Shown here: positions 33,729 through 42,090 of the stretch, one piece after another
How positions within the stretch are numbered: position 1 is the first letter of the stretch
Layout: the number at the start of each line of letters is the position of its first letter
From: Flammeovirgaceae bacterium 311
Lineage (GTDB): Bacteria > Bacteroidota > Bacteroidia > Cytophagales > Cyclobacteriaceae
Assembly: GCA_000597885.1 (NCBI GenBank)
Contig: CP004371.1
Location: 5,051,001 to 5,115,000 of the forward strand
Reading direction: 5' to 3'
DNA length: 64,000 nt
Program-made: the position numbers and the translations under genes
Notes under the pieces: model-generated
What the model was told of the DNA's origin: nothing
The model's database searches: none
The model's input: the letters and a program-made list of their open reading frames with translations, nothing else

Positions 33729-35741
33729 ATGAAAGCAATACAATCCCTTAAACAACACGCACCGAAAGCTGCTTTGCTGATGGCAATGGCGGCAGTGCCC
33801 TTCCTGCAGAGCTGCAATACCGGAGATGTAAACACCGCACAGGCATCTTTGATGAGCAGCGATGCAGCTTCCAAAGTATATGTAGAGCCAGGTAAGCATG
33901 ATGAGCTGTATGCTTTCTTATCGGGTGGCTACAATGGCCAGGTATCCGTTTACGGTGTGCCTTCCGGTCGCCTGCTGAAAATCATACCTGTATTTACACA
34001 GCATGCTGAAAATGGCTATGGCTATTCAGAAGAATCTAAAGCCATGCTGAGCACATCTTTTGGTCAGGTGCCCTGGGACGATTTGCATCACCCCAAGCTC
34101 TCTCGTACCGATGGCATGACTGATGGCCGCTGGCTGTTTGTTAACGCCAATAATACCCCTCGTGTAGCACGTATCGACCTGAAAACTTTTGAAACTGCTG
34201 AAATCCTCGAAATCCCAAACAGCGCCGGTAACCACTGCTCTCCATACCCAACCAACAACAACGAGTATGTAGTAGCCGGTACCCGCTTCAGCGTTCCCAT
34301 CAACGAAGACGGCTCACCAAATGAGGAATCTCTGGAGAATTATGGCGAAAAATTCAAAGGTTCACTTTCTTTCATTAAAGTAGACAAAGAAACAGGCGAT
34401 ATGAACCTGGACTTCCAAATCCTGATGCCTGGTTTTGACTATGACCTCGCCAACGGTGGCAAAGGCCCATCAAACGACTGGCTTTTCTTTACTACCTATA
34501 ATACCGAGAGAGCTGGTACCCTGAAAGAGATCGGTGCTTCTCAGTACGACAAGGACTTCCTGGCAGCCATTAACTGGAAACTGGCTGAGAAATATGTGAA
34601 AGAAGGCAAGGCCAAAGAAATGCCTGCTAACTACCACCATAACAAGCTGGATAAGAGCAGCCACATTGCCAAATCAGAGGTGAAGAAAACCGTAAGGTTC
34701 CTGGATCCTGCAGATTGCCCCGGCATGGTTTACCTGATCCCTGTGCCTAAATCTCCACACGGTATCGACGTAGATCCCAGCGGTGAGTTCATGGTAGTAA
34801 GTGGTAAGCTTGCCTCTGTAATTCCTGTGCATTCTTTCTCTAAAATGAAAAAAGCTATTGAAAATAAAGATTTCGATGGCGACATCAAGGGTATTCCGGT
34901 GCTGAAATATGAATCAGTGCTTGCTGCTGAAGTGAAAGAGCCAGGACTTGGGCCATTGCACACAGAGTTTGATGGTAAAGGCAACGCATACACTTCTATG
35001 TTTGTATCTTCTGAAGTAGTGAAGTGGAGCCTGAATGACTTTACTGTTAAAGACAGAATTCCAGTATATTATTCAGTAGGTCACCTGGTAATTCCCGGAG
35101 GTGATACAAAAGAACCTTATGGCAAATACCTGATCGCCATGAACAAGATTACCAAAGACCGCTACCTGCCTACCGGACCTGAGCTTGCTCACTCTGCACA
35201 GCTCATCGACATCAGCGGCGAAAAAATGAAACTGCTGCTTGACTTCCCAACCGTGGCAGAACCGCACTACGCCCAGGTAATTCCTGCCGAGAAAGTGGCA
35301 CCTAACAGTGTGAAGTTCTATAAGCTGGAAGATAACACCCACCCTCATAAGGCAAGTAAAGAATCAGAAGCCAGGGTTGAGAAAAACGGCAACGTAGTAC
35401 GGGTGTACCAAACAGCCATCCGCAGCCACATGACGCCAGATAACATCGAAGGCATCAACGTAGGCGACACCGTTTACTTCCACGTAACCAACCTGGAGCA
35501 AGACTGGGACGTACCTCATGGCTTTGCCATCATGGGCGCTAACAACGCCGAGCTGCTGATCATGCCGGGTGCAACCCAAACCCTGAAGTGGGTGCCAACC
35601 AGACCCGGTATATTCCCGATGTACTGTACCGACTTCTGCTCTGCGCTACACCAGGAAATGCAGGGATATGTGCGGGTATCTCCAAAAGGTGTGAAAACTC
35701 CTCTGAAATTCTGGACTGGCAAGCAAAAGCCGGCACTGTAA
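33729..35741 (+). CDS. nosZ: Nitrous oxide reductase, clade II
   Basis: Copper enzyme that reduces N2O to N2 in the periplasm. The 670-residue protein has a Sec lipoprotein-type signal (AAVPFLQSC), not the Tat signal of clade I. The N-terminal seven-bladed propeller holds the CuZ site (His in DDLHHPKLSRTDG, AGNHCSPYP, KSPHGID, LGPLHTEFD). The C-terminal cupredoxin has the CuA motif CTDFCSALHQEM. I chose the ATG at 33729 (MKAIQSLKQ); the longer frame overlaps the cytochrome gene. A terminator hairpin follows, then nosL-D-F-Y. Confidence 0.97.
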   Translation: MKAIQSLKQHAPKAALLMAMAAVPFLQSCNTGDVNTAQASLMSSDAASKVYVEPGKHDELYAFLSGGYNGQVSVYGVPSGRLLKIIPVFTQHAENGYGYSEESKAMLSTSFGQVPWDDLHHPKLSRTDGMTDGRWLFVNANNTPRVARIDLKTFETAEILEIPNSAGNHCSPYPTNNNEYVVAGTRFSVPINEDGSPNEESLENYGEKFKGSLSFIKVDKETGDMNLDFQILMPGFDYDLANGGKGPSNDWLFFTTYNTERAGTLKEIGASQYDKDFLAAINWKLAEKYVKEGKAKEMPANYHHNKLDKSSHIAKSEVKKTVRFLDPADCPGMVYLIPVPKSPHGIDVDPSGEFMVVSGKLASVIPVHSFSKMKKAIENKDFDGDIKGIPVLKYESVLAAEVKEPGLGPLHTEFDGKGNAYTSMFVSSEVVKWSLNDFTVKDRIPVYYSVGHLVIPGGDTKEPYGKYLIAMNKITKDRYLPTGPELAHSAQLIDISGEKMKLLLDFPTVAEPHYAQVIPAEKVAPNSVKFYKLEDNTHPHKASKESEARVEKNGNVVRVYQTAIRSHMTPDNIEGINVGDTVYFHVTNLEQDWDVPHGFAIMGANNAELLIMPGATQTLKWVPTRPGIFPMYCTDFCSALHQEMQGYVRVSPKGVKTPLKFWTGKQKPAL

Positions 35742-35757
35742 CAAGAGCAATAATAAA

Positions 35758-35792
35758 GCAGGAGGGGTTTAAGCCACCGCTCCTGCCTTTTT
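35758..35792 (+). terminator. Terminator between nosZ and nosL
   Basis: GCAGGAG (35758-35764) pairs with CTCCTGC (35780-35786), and the pairing extends inward (GGG with CCA/CC, imperfect), then TTTTT. It ends 35 bases before nosL. It probably reduces expression of the accessory genes relative to nosZ. Confidence 0.7.
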
Positions 35793-35826
35793 CTCCCTTA
35801 TTATCTACCATTTAAATTTTAGCGCC

Positions 35827-36894
35827 ATGAGCCAATTTTCAAGAATCTTATTACTGCTGGGGGCGCTGTCCATGAGTCTGCTTTTCTTCTTCCCCATGTG
35901 GAAGATCTATCTGCAGGCCCCTCAGTACCCTGAAGGCCTGGAAATGCATATCTGGGTTAACAAAATTGCAGGTAATACCGAATATACCCTGCAGAACTTT
36001 AACATCCTGAACCACTACATCGGCATGAAGCCAATAGAGGAATCTTCCTTTAAAGAGCTGGAAATTATGCCCCTGGTTGTCTATGGATTAATGGTTACAG
36101 GACTGCTGGTAGCCTTCTTCAAAAATAAATATTTACTGGCCGGCTGGCTGGGCCTCTTAGTGATTGCGGGCACTGCCGGTCTTATAGACTTTTACCTCTG
36201 GCTGGTAGATTTTGGCACCAACCTGGATCCGCATGCACCTATCAAAATACCGGGAATGGCCTACATTCCCCCACTGATCGGTCCAAAGCAGCTGCTTAAT
36301 TTCCATGCCCTATCACTGCCGGCGCTGGGTAGCCTGGGACTGGCCATTCCTATGGTTTTAGCGGCCTTTGCCGTGTATATAGAGTTCTTTTCCGGAAAGA
36401 AGCTTAGGCTGAAGCCAACTGGGACTGCCAAACGTTTTTCTTATGGTATTGGCTTGGGCCTCCTGCTGGGTTTGGGCAGCTTAACCGGCTGCAGCCCCGA
36501 GCCTCAGCCCATTGCCTATGGCCAGGTAGGCTGTGAGCATTGCAAAATGACGATCAGCGACAACCGCTACGGTGCTGAAATTGTAACAAAGACGGGCAAG
36601 GCTTTTTTCTTCGATTCTATTGAATGCATGGCAGATTACCTCCATCAGCAGGAGGGTTTGCAGGAAAAAGTAGCCATGCTGCTGGTAACGGACTTTAACC
36701 AGCCTGAAACGTTGGTTGCAGCAGATCAGGTTCTTTACCTGCAGAGCGAAAAGCTGCCCAGCCCCATGGGCATGTACCTAACGGCTATTTCATCACCAAC
36801 AGTCGCTGAAGACTTTCAGCAAACCTACGAGGGCAGGTTATTAAACTGGTCTGAAGTACTGCAAGCTGTTAAGAATCATGAAAAGCTATATTAG
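35827..36894 (+). CDS. nosL: NosL domain fused to an N-terminal membrane module
   Basis: A 355-residue protein. Residues 1-190 have about four membrane spans with soluble loops. Residues about 205-355 are NosL-like: a second hydrophobic, lipobox-like stretch (GSLTGCSPEP, C222), then the Cu(I) site C236/C239/M241 in VGCEHCKM. NosL delivers copper to apo-NosZ. In proteobacteria NosL is a free lipoprotein; the fusion to a membrane module is a form found in Bacteroidota. The gene overlaps nosD by 17 bases. Confidence 0.85.
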   Translation: MSQFSRILLLLGALSMSLLFFFPMWKIYLQAPQYPEGLEMHIWVNKIAGNTEYTLQNFNILNHYIGMKPIEESSFKELEIMPLVVYGLMVTGLLVAFFKNKYLLAGWLGLLVIAGTAGLIDFYLWLVDFGTNLDPHAPIKIPGMAYIPPLIGPKQLLNFHALSLPALGSLGLAIPMVLAAFAVYIEFFSGKKLRLKPTGTAKRFSYGIGLGLLLGLGSLTGCSPEPQPIAYGQVGCEHCKMTISDNRYGAEIVTKTGKAFFFDSIECMADYLHQQEGLQEKVAMLLVTDFNQPETLVAADQVLYLQSEKLPSPMGMYLTAISSPTVAEDFQQTYEGRLLNWSEVLQAVKNHEKLY

Positions 36895-38131
36895 ACCAAT
36901 CTGTCTGCTTTTGGCTAGCCTGCTGCTCTGGCTTTTACCAGTTCAGTCGGTCGGCGCTGCAGACCTGCCCGTAGGACCAGACAACCGTTATAAAACAATT
37001 ACCGCCGCTGTAGCAGCTGCTAAGCCCGGAGATCGGGTACTGGTGCAGCAGGGCGTGTACCAGGAGCGTAACATCCTTATTGATAAACCTATCAGCCTGA
37101 TTGGAATCAACAATCCTGTGATAGATGGAAACATGAAGGGTGAGATCCTGACCATTCACAGCAGCAGGGTACTGGTAAAAGGCTTTACGTTTAAAAACGT
37201 GGAGGTAAGCTACACAAAAGATTTTGCTGCCATCAAAGTAGTAGAAAGTAACTATGTAAAAATTGAAGATAACACCATACTGAATGCCTATTTCGGTATT
37301 TATCTTCAAAGGTCCGATAGCTGCAGCATCACCAATAATGTGGTAAGGGGAGAAGGCAAAACAGAGACATCTTCCGGCAATGCCATTCATCTCTGGTACT
37401 GTGACCTTGCCAGGATCGAGAGAAATAATGTGTCCGGCCACCGCGATGGTATTTACCTGGAGTTTGTAAAGCAAAGCACAGCAAATAACAACATCAGCGA
37501 AAACAACCTTCGCTACGGGCTGCACTTTATGTTCTCCGATGGCAACATCTACCGCTACAACACCTTCAGGAAAAATGGGGCCGGTGTGGCGGTAATGTAT
37601 ACCAAAAACATCATTATGGAGCATAACCGCTTTGAGCAAAACTGGGGCAGCGCTGCCTATGGCCTGCTGCTAAAGGAAATCAGCCGAAGCACCATTGCCT
37701 ATAATACTTTCACCAGGAATACCACCGGTATCTACATGGAAGGATCATCCAAACTTGATATCCTGAAAAATGAATTCAATGGAAATGGCTGGGCTGTGCG
37801 CCTGCTCTCCAGCTGTGCAGAGGATACTTTCAGACTAAATAATTTTATCGGCAATACCTTCGATGTTGCCACTAATGGCAATATTCAGCTCAACCACTTT
37901 TCTGGCAACTACTGGGATAAATACCAGGGTTACGACCTTGATAAAGATAAGGTAGGCGATGTGCCCTACCGCCCGGTGAGCCTGTACTCTATGGTGGTGG
38001 AAAAAGTGCCCTCCTCCATTATGTTCATGAGGAGCTTTATTGTGGACCTGATGGACGCCGTGGAAAAAGTATTTCCCGCTTTTACTCCTGAAAAGCTGAT
38101 GGACGATAAACCATCAATGGTAAAGTTGTAA
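36878..38131 (+). CDS. nosD: NosD, periplasmic copper-processing protein
   Basis: A 417-residue Sec-exported protein (signal 1-28) with a right-handed parallel beta-helix made of repeats such as NYVKIEDNTILNAYFGIYL and RIERNNVSGHRDGIYLE (CASH/PbH1 type). NosD works with the NosFY ABC transporter in maturing the CuZ sulfide site of NosZ. It starts inside the end of nosL. ATG at 36878. A 92-base gap with a TAGGAC palindrome separates it from nosF. Confidence 0.93.
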   Translation: MKSYIRPICLLLASLLLWLLPVQSVGAADLPVGPDNRYKTITAAVAAAKPGDRVLVQQGVYQERNILIDKPISLIGINNPVIDGNMKGEILTIHSSRVLVKGFTFKNVEVSYTKDFAAIKVVESNYVKIEDNTILNAYFGIYLQRSDSCSITNNVVRGEGKTETSSGNAIHLWYCDLARIERNNVSGHRDGIYLEFVKQSTANNNISENNLRYGLHFMFSDGNIYRYNTFRKNGAGVAVMYTKNIIMEHNRFEQNWGSAAYGLLLKEISRSTIAYNTFTRNTTGIYMEGSSKLDILKNEFNGNGWAVRLLSSCAEDTFRLNNFIGNTFDVATNGNIQLNHFSGNYWDKYQGYDLDKDKVGDVPYRPVSLYSMVVEKVPSSIMFMRSFIVDLMDAVEKVFPAFTPEKLMDDKPSMVKL

Positions 38132-38183
38132 AGCAATAGGTCGACTGTACTATTTCTGGGGTTATCTTTAAGAAATGATATAA

Positions 38184-38199
38184 TAGGACGATAGTCCTA
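38184..38199. promoter_or_regulatory. Palindrome between nosD and nosF
   Basis: TAGGAC-GATA-GTCCTA, a six-base perfect inverted repeat with a four-base spacer, 25 bases before nosF. It could be an operator or a small RNA hairpin; no known regulator is assigned. Confidence 0.4.
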
Positions 38200-38223
38200 A
38201 ATGGAATTTCAAATCGGAATCAA

Positions 38224-38922
38224 ATGATCTCTATAAAAAACTTAAATAAAAGCTACGGCAAGATTCAGGTTCTCCGCGATCTTTCTGTTGAGTTTGAGCG
38301 GGGGCAGGTAGTTTCTATTATCGGCCCCAATGGTTCAGGAAAAACCACTACCATTAAATGCCTGCTGGGTATTGTGCATCCCGACAGCGGCCAGATCTAT
38401 GTAGATGATGAATTGGTGCTCAGGCAGTGGGAGTACCGCAGTAAGATTGGCTACATGCCACAGATCAGTCACTTTCCAGAAAACATGAAGGTGCGCCAGC
38501 TATTCGATATGATGAAGGATATTCGCAAAGCTCCGGAGCTGGACGAAGAGCTGATTGGCCTGTACAATATTCATAAGATGTACAATAAGCGCTTGGGCGC
38601 ATTATCAGGCGGTATGAAGCAAAAGGTAAGTGCTGCGCTGGCCTTTTTGTTTCAGCCAGATCTGCTCATTCTCGATGAACCAACTGCCGGGCTTGATCCG
38701 CTCTCTTCCGAGATCCTGAAGGCCAAAATCTTGAAAGAGAAAAGGAAGGACAAGCTGATCCTCATCAGCTCACATATAATGAGTGAGATAGAAGAGGTAG
38801 CCGACGATATACTGTGCATGATGGACGGTAAACTCTGTTTTTATCGCAGCATTGCCTCTATCAAAGAAGAAACCGGCGAAGCCCGCCTGGGCAAAGCCAT
38901 TTCCAAATTAATCACCTACTGA
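38224..38922 (+). CDS. nosF: NosF, ABC transporter ATPase
   Basis: A 232-residue ATPase: Walker A GPNGSGKTT near 36-44, Q-loop YMPQ, signature LSGGMKQK, Walker B LLILDEPTAGLDP and switch His in LISSHI. With NosY and NosD it forms the transporter supplying sulfur for the CuZ centre of nitrous oxide reductase. NosY begins one base after its stop codon, so the two are translationally linked. Confidence 0.94.
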   Translation: MISIKNLNKSYGKIQVLRDLSVEFERGQVVSIIGPNGSGKTTTIKCLLGIVHPDSGQIYVDDELVLRQWEYRSKIGYMPQISHFPENMKVRQLFDMMKDIRKAPELDEELIGLYNIHKMYNKRLGALSGGMKQKVSAALAFLFQPDLLILDEPTAGLDPLSSEILKAKILKEKRKDKLILISSHIMSEIEEVADDILCMMDGKLCFYRSIASIKEETGEARLGKAISKLITY

Positions 38923-38923
38923 T

Positions 38924-39706
38924 ATGGATAAGGTTATTAAATACGTGCTTTACGACATTTTGCGCAACCGCATTGTGCTGGGCTATACCCTTTTTCTGTT
39001 GGTCATGTCGCTGGGCATGTTCCAGCTGGAGCACGATCCTGCCAAAGCAGTGCTTAGCCTGCTGAATGTGGTGCTGCTGGTAGTGCCCCTCATCAGTATT
39101 ATATTTGCCACCATTCACTTTTACAACTCACAGGAGTTTATAGAGCTACTGGTAGCACAGCCTGTAAACCGGCAAAAGATCTTTTACAGCGAGTATCTGG
39201 GCGTGTCTATATCTCTGGCAAGCGCTTTTCTGATCGGCGTGGGCGTACCCTTGCTGCTCTTTGGGAGCGGTGCTATCCAAAGCGGAGCTGCTGGTATATA
39301 CCTGATCACAGCAGGTCTTTTTCTAACCTTTATCTTTGTAGCACTGGCATTTCTTGCTTCGGTGCTCACCAGCGATAAAGCAAAAGGCATTGGGCTGGCC
39401 CTGCTGCTCTGGTTTTACTTTAGCCTGCTGTACGATGGGCTGGTAATGATGGTGCTCTTCTACTTCAGCGACTATCCGCTTGATAAATTCTCGCTGGTTA
39501 TGCTCTCTCTCAACCCGATAGACCTGGGCCGGGTGCTGGTATTACTGCAAATTGATGTATCTGCGCTGATGGGTTATACAGGCGCATTGTATAAAAACCT
39601 TTTTAGCAACTTCACTGGCGTACTGTATGCCTGCCTGCTCATGCTGGGCTGGACACTCCTGCCCCTGATGTTAGCTAAACGGATCTTTATCCGGAAAGAC
39701 TTATAG
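38924..39706 (+). CDS. nosY: NosY, ABC transporter permease
   Basis: A 260-residue ABC-2-type permease with six predicted spans, starting MDKVIKYVLYDILRNRIVL. The first extracellular region carries QEFIELLVAQPVNRQKIFYSEY, typical of NosY. It is the membrane part of NosFY. Last gene of the nos operon, followed by a strong terminator 40 bases on. Confidence 0.92.
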   Translation: MDKVIKYVLYDILRNRIVLGYTLFLLVMSLGMFQLEHDPAKAVLSLLNVVLLVVPLISIIFATIHFYNSQEFIELLVAQPVNRQKIFYSEYLGVSISLASAFLIGVGVPLLLFGSGAIQSGAAGIYLITAGLFLTFIFVALAFLASVLTSDKAKGIGLALLLWFYFSLLYDGLVMMVLFYFSDYPLDKFSLVMLSLNPIDLGRVLVLLQIDVSALMGYTGALYKNLFSNFTGVLYACLLMLGWTLLPLMLAKRIFIRKDL

Positions 39707-39746
39707 TTTGGCTTAGAAGCTATAAGCAAGTGGTAGTTTAAGGGAG

Positions 39747-39788
39747 AACCCGCCGGTGTGGTAGCCGGCGGGTTTAAGTTTTTTAATG
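39747..39788 (+). terminator. Terminator of nos operon
   Basis: AACCCGCCGG (39747-39756) pairs with CCGGCGGGTT (39765-39774), then a T-rich tail. It closes the cytochrome c-nosZLDFY unit. Confidence 0.82.
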
Positions 39789-39994
39789 GTACCTCCTGTA
39801 GGACCCTTCTGCCAGCTGCTCCATATTCCCGCTGATGGGAGCCTGCTCTGCCTGGCACTCCCGCTTAGTCTTTTGCCGGGTCAGGTCTGTGCAGTCCCAA
39901 ATCTCCCGGCTCGTTCTCCTGCTGGCTAAGTCCACCGCTGCACCACCCCCTGCCCAGACGTGCATCATATAGATAAAACGGATCAAACAACAGC
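39789..39994. other. Unassigned 200-base stretch
   Basis: A GC-richer spacer between the nos terminator and the terminator of the convergent PTPS gene. It can be read as a 67-codon minus-strand frame (39783-39986), but codon use and lack of a recognisable start or family argue against a gene. Confidence 0.4.
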
Positions 39995-40024
39995 AAAAAG
40001 CCCCGAATTATAAATCCGGAGCTT
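39995..40024 (-). terminator. Terminator of PTPS-family gene
   Basis: AAGCCCCG (39998-40005) and CGGAGCTT (40017-40024) form a hairpin with one mismatch. On minus it ends in TTTTT-GC and lies 40 bases after the PTPS stop codon. Confidence 0.65.
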
Positions 40025-40062
40025 AATTATGTTACCATATATGAAGAGAATTTCTATAGTAA

Positions 40063-40599
40063 TCACCAGTCAGCAGCATTTGCTTTCTGCAAACAGTCCT
40101 GTACAAATACATTTACTGCGTTATCTGCTTCCGGATCGTGGTATCCTACAAAATTGTTATCGTTTGCATGCCACTCCACAAAAGCATTTTCTGATTCAGC
40201 CAGTTTTAAGCTGTGTAAAATAGAGTCCTGGGGCAGATGTTCCTGCAGGATATCACGAATATCCAGCAGCAGGTTTTCGCAGGTTGGCTGGTAGGGAAGA
40301 AGCACCAGCTTCTTATCGATTTTTTTCCAGCTCTCTATTAATCCCGCGGGTGCATTCTGGTGCAGGAGAAGGGCATGCTCCCATGGTTTGATCACAAATG
40401 CCTCTACCAGGCTGCTTAGGTCGCTGAAATTGATAACCATGCCTTTTTTATGATCATTGGCCTGTTGCCTTGGTTCTCCCAGAAGAGTTACCGTTAGCGT
40501 ATAAGAATGGCCGTGGATAGGCTTGCAGCTGCCGTTGCTGGTTTGCAGGGCATGCGAGGCATCAAACCTGAAAACTCTGCTTATTCTTATGGTATTCAT
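40063..40599 (-). CDS. 6-pyruvoyl-tetrahydropterin synthase / QueD family protein
   Basis: A 178-residue protein of the tunnelling-fold PTPS family. The zinc ligands H16 (FDASHAL), H29 and H31 (PIHGHSY) and the catalytic C25 (GSCKP) are in place, and the family CENLLLDI motif follows. It acts on dihydroneopterin triphosphate, either for queuosine (QueD) or for reduced pterins. It is longer than a typical QueD (about 120-140) owing to an insert near residues 45-90. No queC or queE neighbours are seen, so the pathway is open; a pterin role for PhhA is possible but unproven. Confidence 0.82.
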   Translation of the reverse strand: MNTIRISRVFRFDASHALQTSNGSCKPIHGHSYTLTVTLLGEPRQQANDHKKGMVINFSDLSSLVEAFVIKPWEHALLLHQNAPAGLIESWKKIDKKLVLLPYQPTCENLLLDIRDILQEHLPQDSILHSLKLAESENAFVEWHANDNNFVGYHDPEADNAVNVFVQDCLQKANAADW

Positions 40600-40666
40600 A
40601 TAATTAATCTTTTGTGTTTAGTATGAATCAAAGTTTGCAGCTTAGAGCAGCAGCAGGCACTGCCTG

Positions 40667-41866
40667 CTACGATACAAGTTTCCTTCTTCTGAGTTCTTCT
40701 TTTAACAGCTGCAGTTCACGACTCATCTGGCCGGAAATAGCAGTGTTTTCTTCTGCTCTCCGGATCAGGTAGGGCAGGGCTTTGTCTACTTCGCCATAAG
40801 GCAGGTATTTAGAGGTGTTAAAACCGGCTTTCGCCAGGGCAAATGTAAGGTTATCGCTCATGCCGTAGAGCTGAGAGAAGTGCAGGTGACTTCTGAATTT
40901 TTCAAGCTTGCAGCGGGTAACTTCACGAACTACCAGCTGTATACTTTCCTGGTTGTGGGTAGCCAGGCAAAGGTGCAGATGGGGCAGCCTTACCAGGCAC
41001 ATCATCACGGCCTTATTAAAGCTTTCGTCGGTTTTCTCCTTGGTGGGATATACCGGAGAGGTGTACTTCATGGCATGTGCCCGCTCTCTTTCCTTTTCCC
41101 AATAGGCACCCCGTACCAGTTTGATGCCAGATATGAATCCTTTTTCTCTGGCACGCTCCAGCAGCTCTTCCAGGTAATTCAGCCGGTCGGCCCGGTACAT
41201 CTGCAGGGTATTGAAAACAATGCACTGTTTGCGGTTGTAGCGCTCCATCATCTGCTCGGTAAGGGTATCAATGGGTTCCTGAATCCAGCTTTCTTCTGCA
41301 TCAATGTAGATGGCAACGTTTGCATCGGCTGCATATTCGCAGATGGTATCCAGTCTTCTGCAGGTGAGCTCATAGGAGATTTCTTCTTCCTGGCTAAGCG
41401 CATTGCGATCAACAGCATATTTCTCAAAAATGCCGCGGTGGCCCAGGGCACTCATTTTTATGCTGATGGCACCAATGCCATGGCTGTGGCGGGCAATGGC
41501 AATGTTATTGAGGATCTGGTTAAGAGCCTGCTCAAAGCCTACTTCTGTTTCTTCAGCTTCGGCTGCATAGTCCAGCATGGTGTAAACATGTTCATCGTCC
41601 AGCTTATCTACCACCTCCATTACTTCCTTAAGCGATTCTCCACCACAGAACTGTTTATAAACCGTGTGCTTGATAAGACTCTTTACCGGCAGGTGAAGGG
41701 TTACAGCAAGCTGACCGGCAGAGGTTAGGGTCTTCATCAAAACTGGATTCTGAATTAGCCGGTATAGCAGGTAAGCTTGTCGCAGCTCACGATCGGTTTT
41801 GCGGGCAAATGCGCCTTCCAGATCCTGAAAGTCCGGCCGGGTGGGGTTATAGGTGTAAACTTGCAT
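40667..41866 (-). CDS. Proline dehydrogenase
   Basis: A 399-residue FAD-dependent enzyme that oxidises proline to pyrroline-5-carboxylate, the first step of proline breakdown. The TIM barrel has the family blocks AISIKMSALG, AIYIDAEES, GIKLVRGAYWEKER and LATHNQES, and ends with the substrate/FAD segment LPYGEVDKALPYLIRRAEEN. It is the stand-alone form; no P5C dehydrogenase is in the window. It lies 67 bases upstream of the PTPS gene on the same strand. ATG at 41866. Confidence 0.94.
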   Translation of the reverse strand: MQVYTYNPTRPDFQDLEGAFARKTDRELRQAYLLYRLIQNPVLMKTLTSAGQLAVTLHLPVKSLIKHTVYKQFCGGESLKEVMEVVDKLDDEHVYTMLDYAAEAEETEVGFEQALNQILNNIAIARHSHGIGAISIKMSALGHRGIFEKYAVDRNALSQEEEISYELTCRRLDTICEYAADANVAIYIDAEESWIQEPIDTLTEQMMERYNRKQCIVFNTLQMYRADRLNYLEELLERAREKGFISGIKLVRGAYWEKERERAHAMKYTSPVYPTKEKTDESFNKAVMMCLVRLPHLHLCLATHNQESIQLVVREVTRCKLEKFRSHLHFSQLYGMSDNLTFALAKAGFNTSKYLPYGEVDKALPYLIRRAEENTAISGQMSRELQLLKEELRRRKLVS

Positions 41867-41995
41867 AGCATTGGTGTTTAGTGTTATATGCCGAATTGAA
41901 CAAGGATGCCCTAAATCACTTCAGCTATTACAAAAAAAAGACAATATGCCTTTTTAGGTAATGATGGCGGTCAATTGAAAAGATGATATGTATCA

Positions 41996-42030
41996 ATAAA
42001 AATCCCTGAGTCTCTTGAAACCCAGGGATT
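41996..42030 (-). terminator. Terminator of nrdJ
   Basis: AATCCCTG (42001-42008) pairs with CAGGGATT (42023-42030); on minus it ends in TTTTT. A second, stronger stem lies just before it on minus (GCAGACCCCGG 42035-42045 with CCGGGGTCTGC 42054-42064). Confidence 0.78.
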
Positions 42031-42090
42031 TCTGGCAGACCCCGGAATTTAGGCCGGGGTCTGCTTACACATAAATAGATCCAGAACCAA

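Noticed and set aside
39783-39986. 67-codon minus-strand frame between nosY and the PTPS gene
   Set aside because: Composition and lack of a family or promoter suggest chance; the stretch is just a spacer between convergent terminators.
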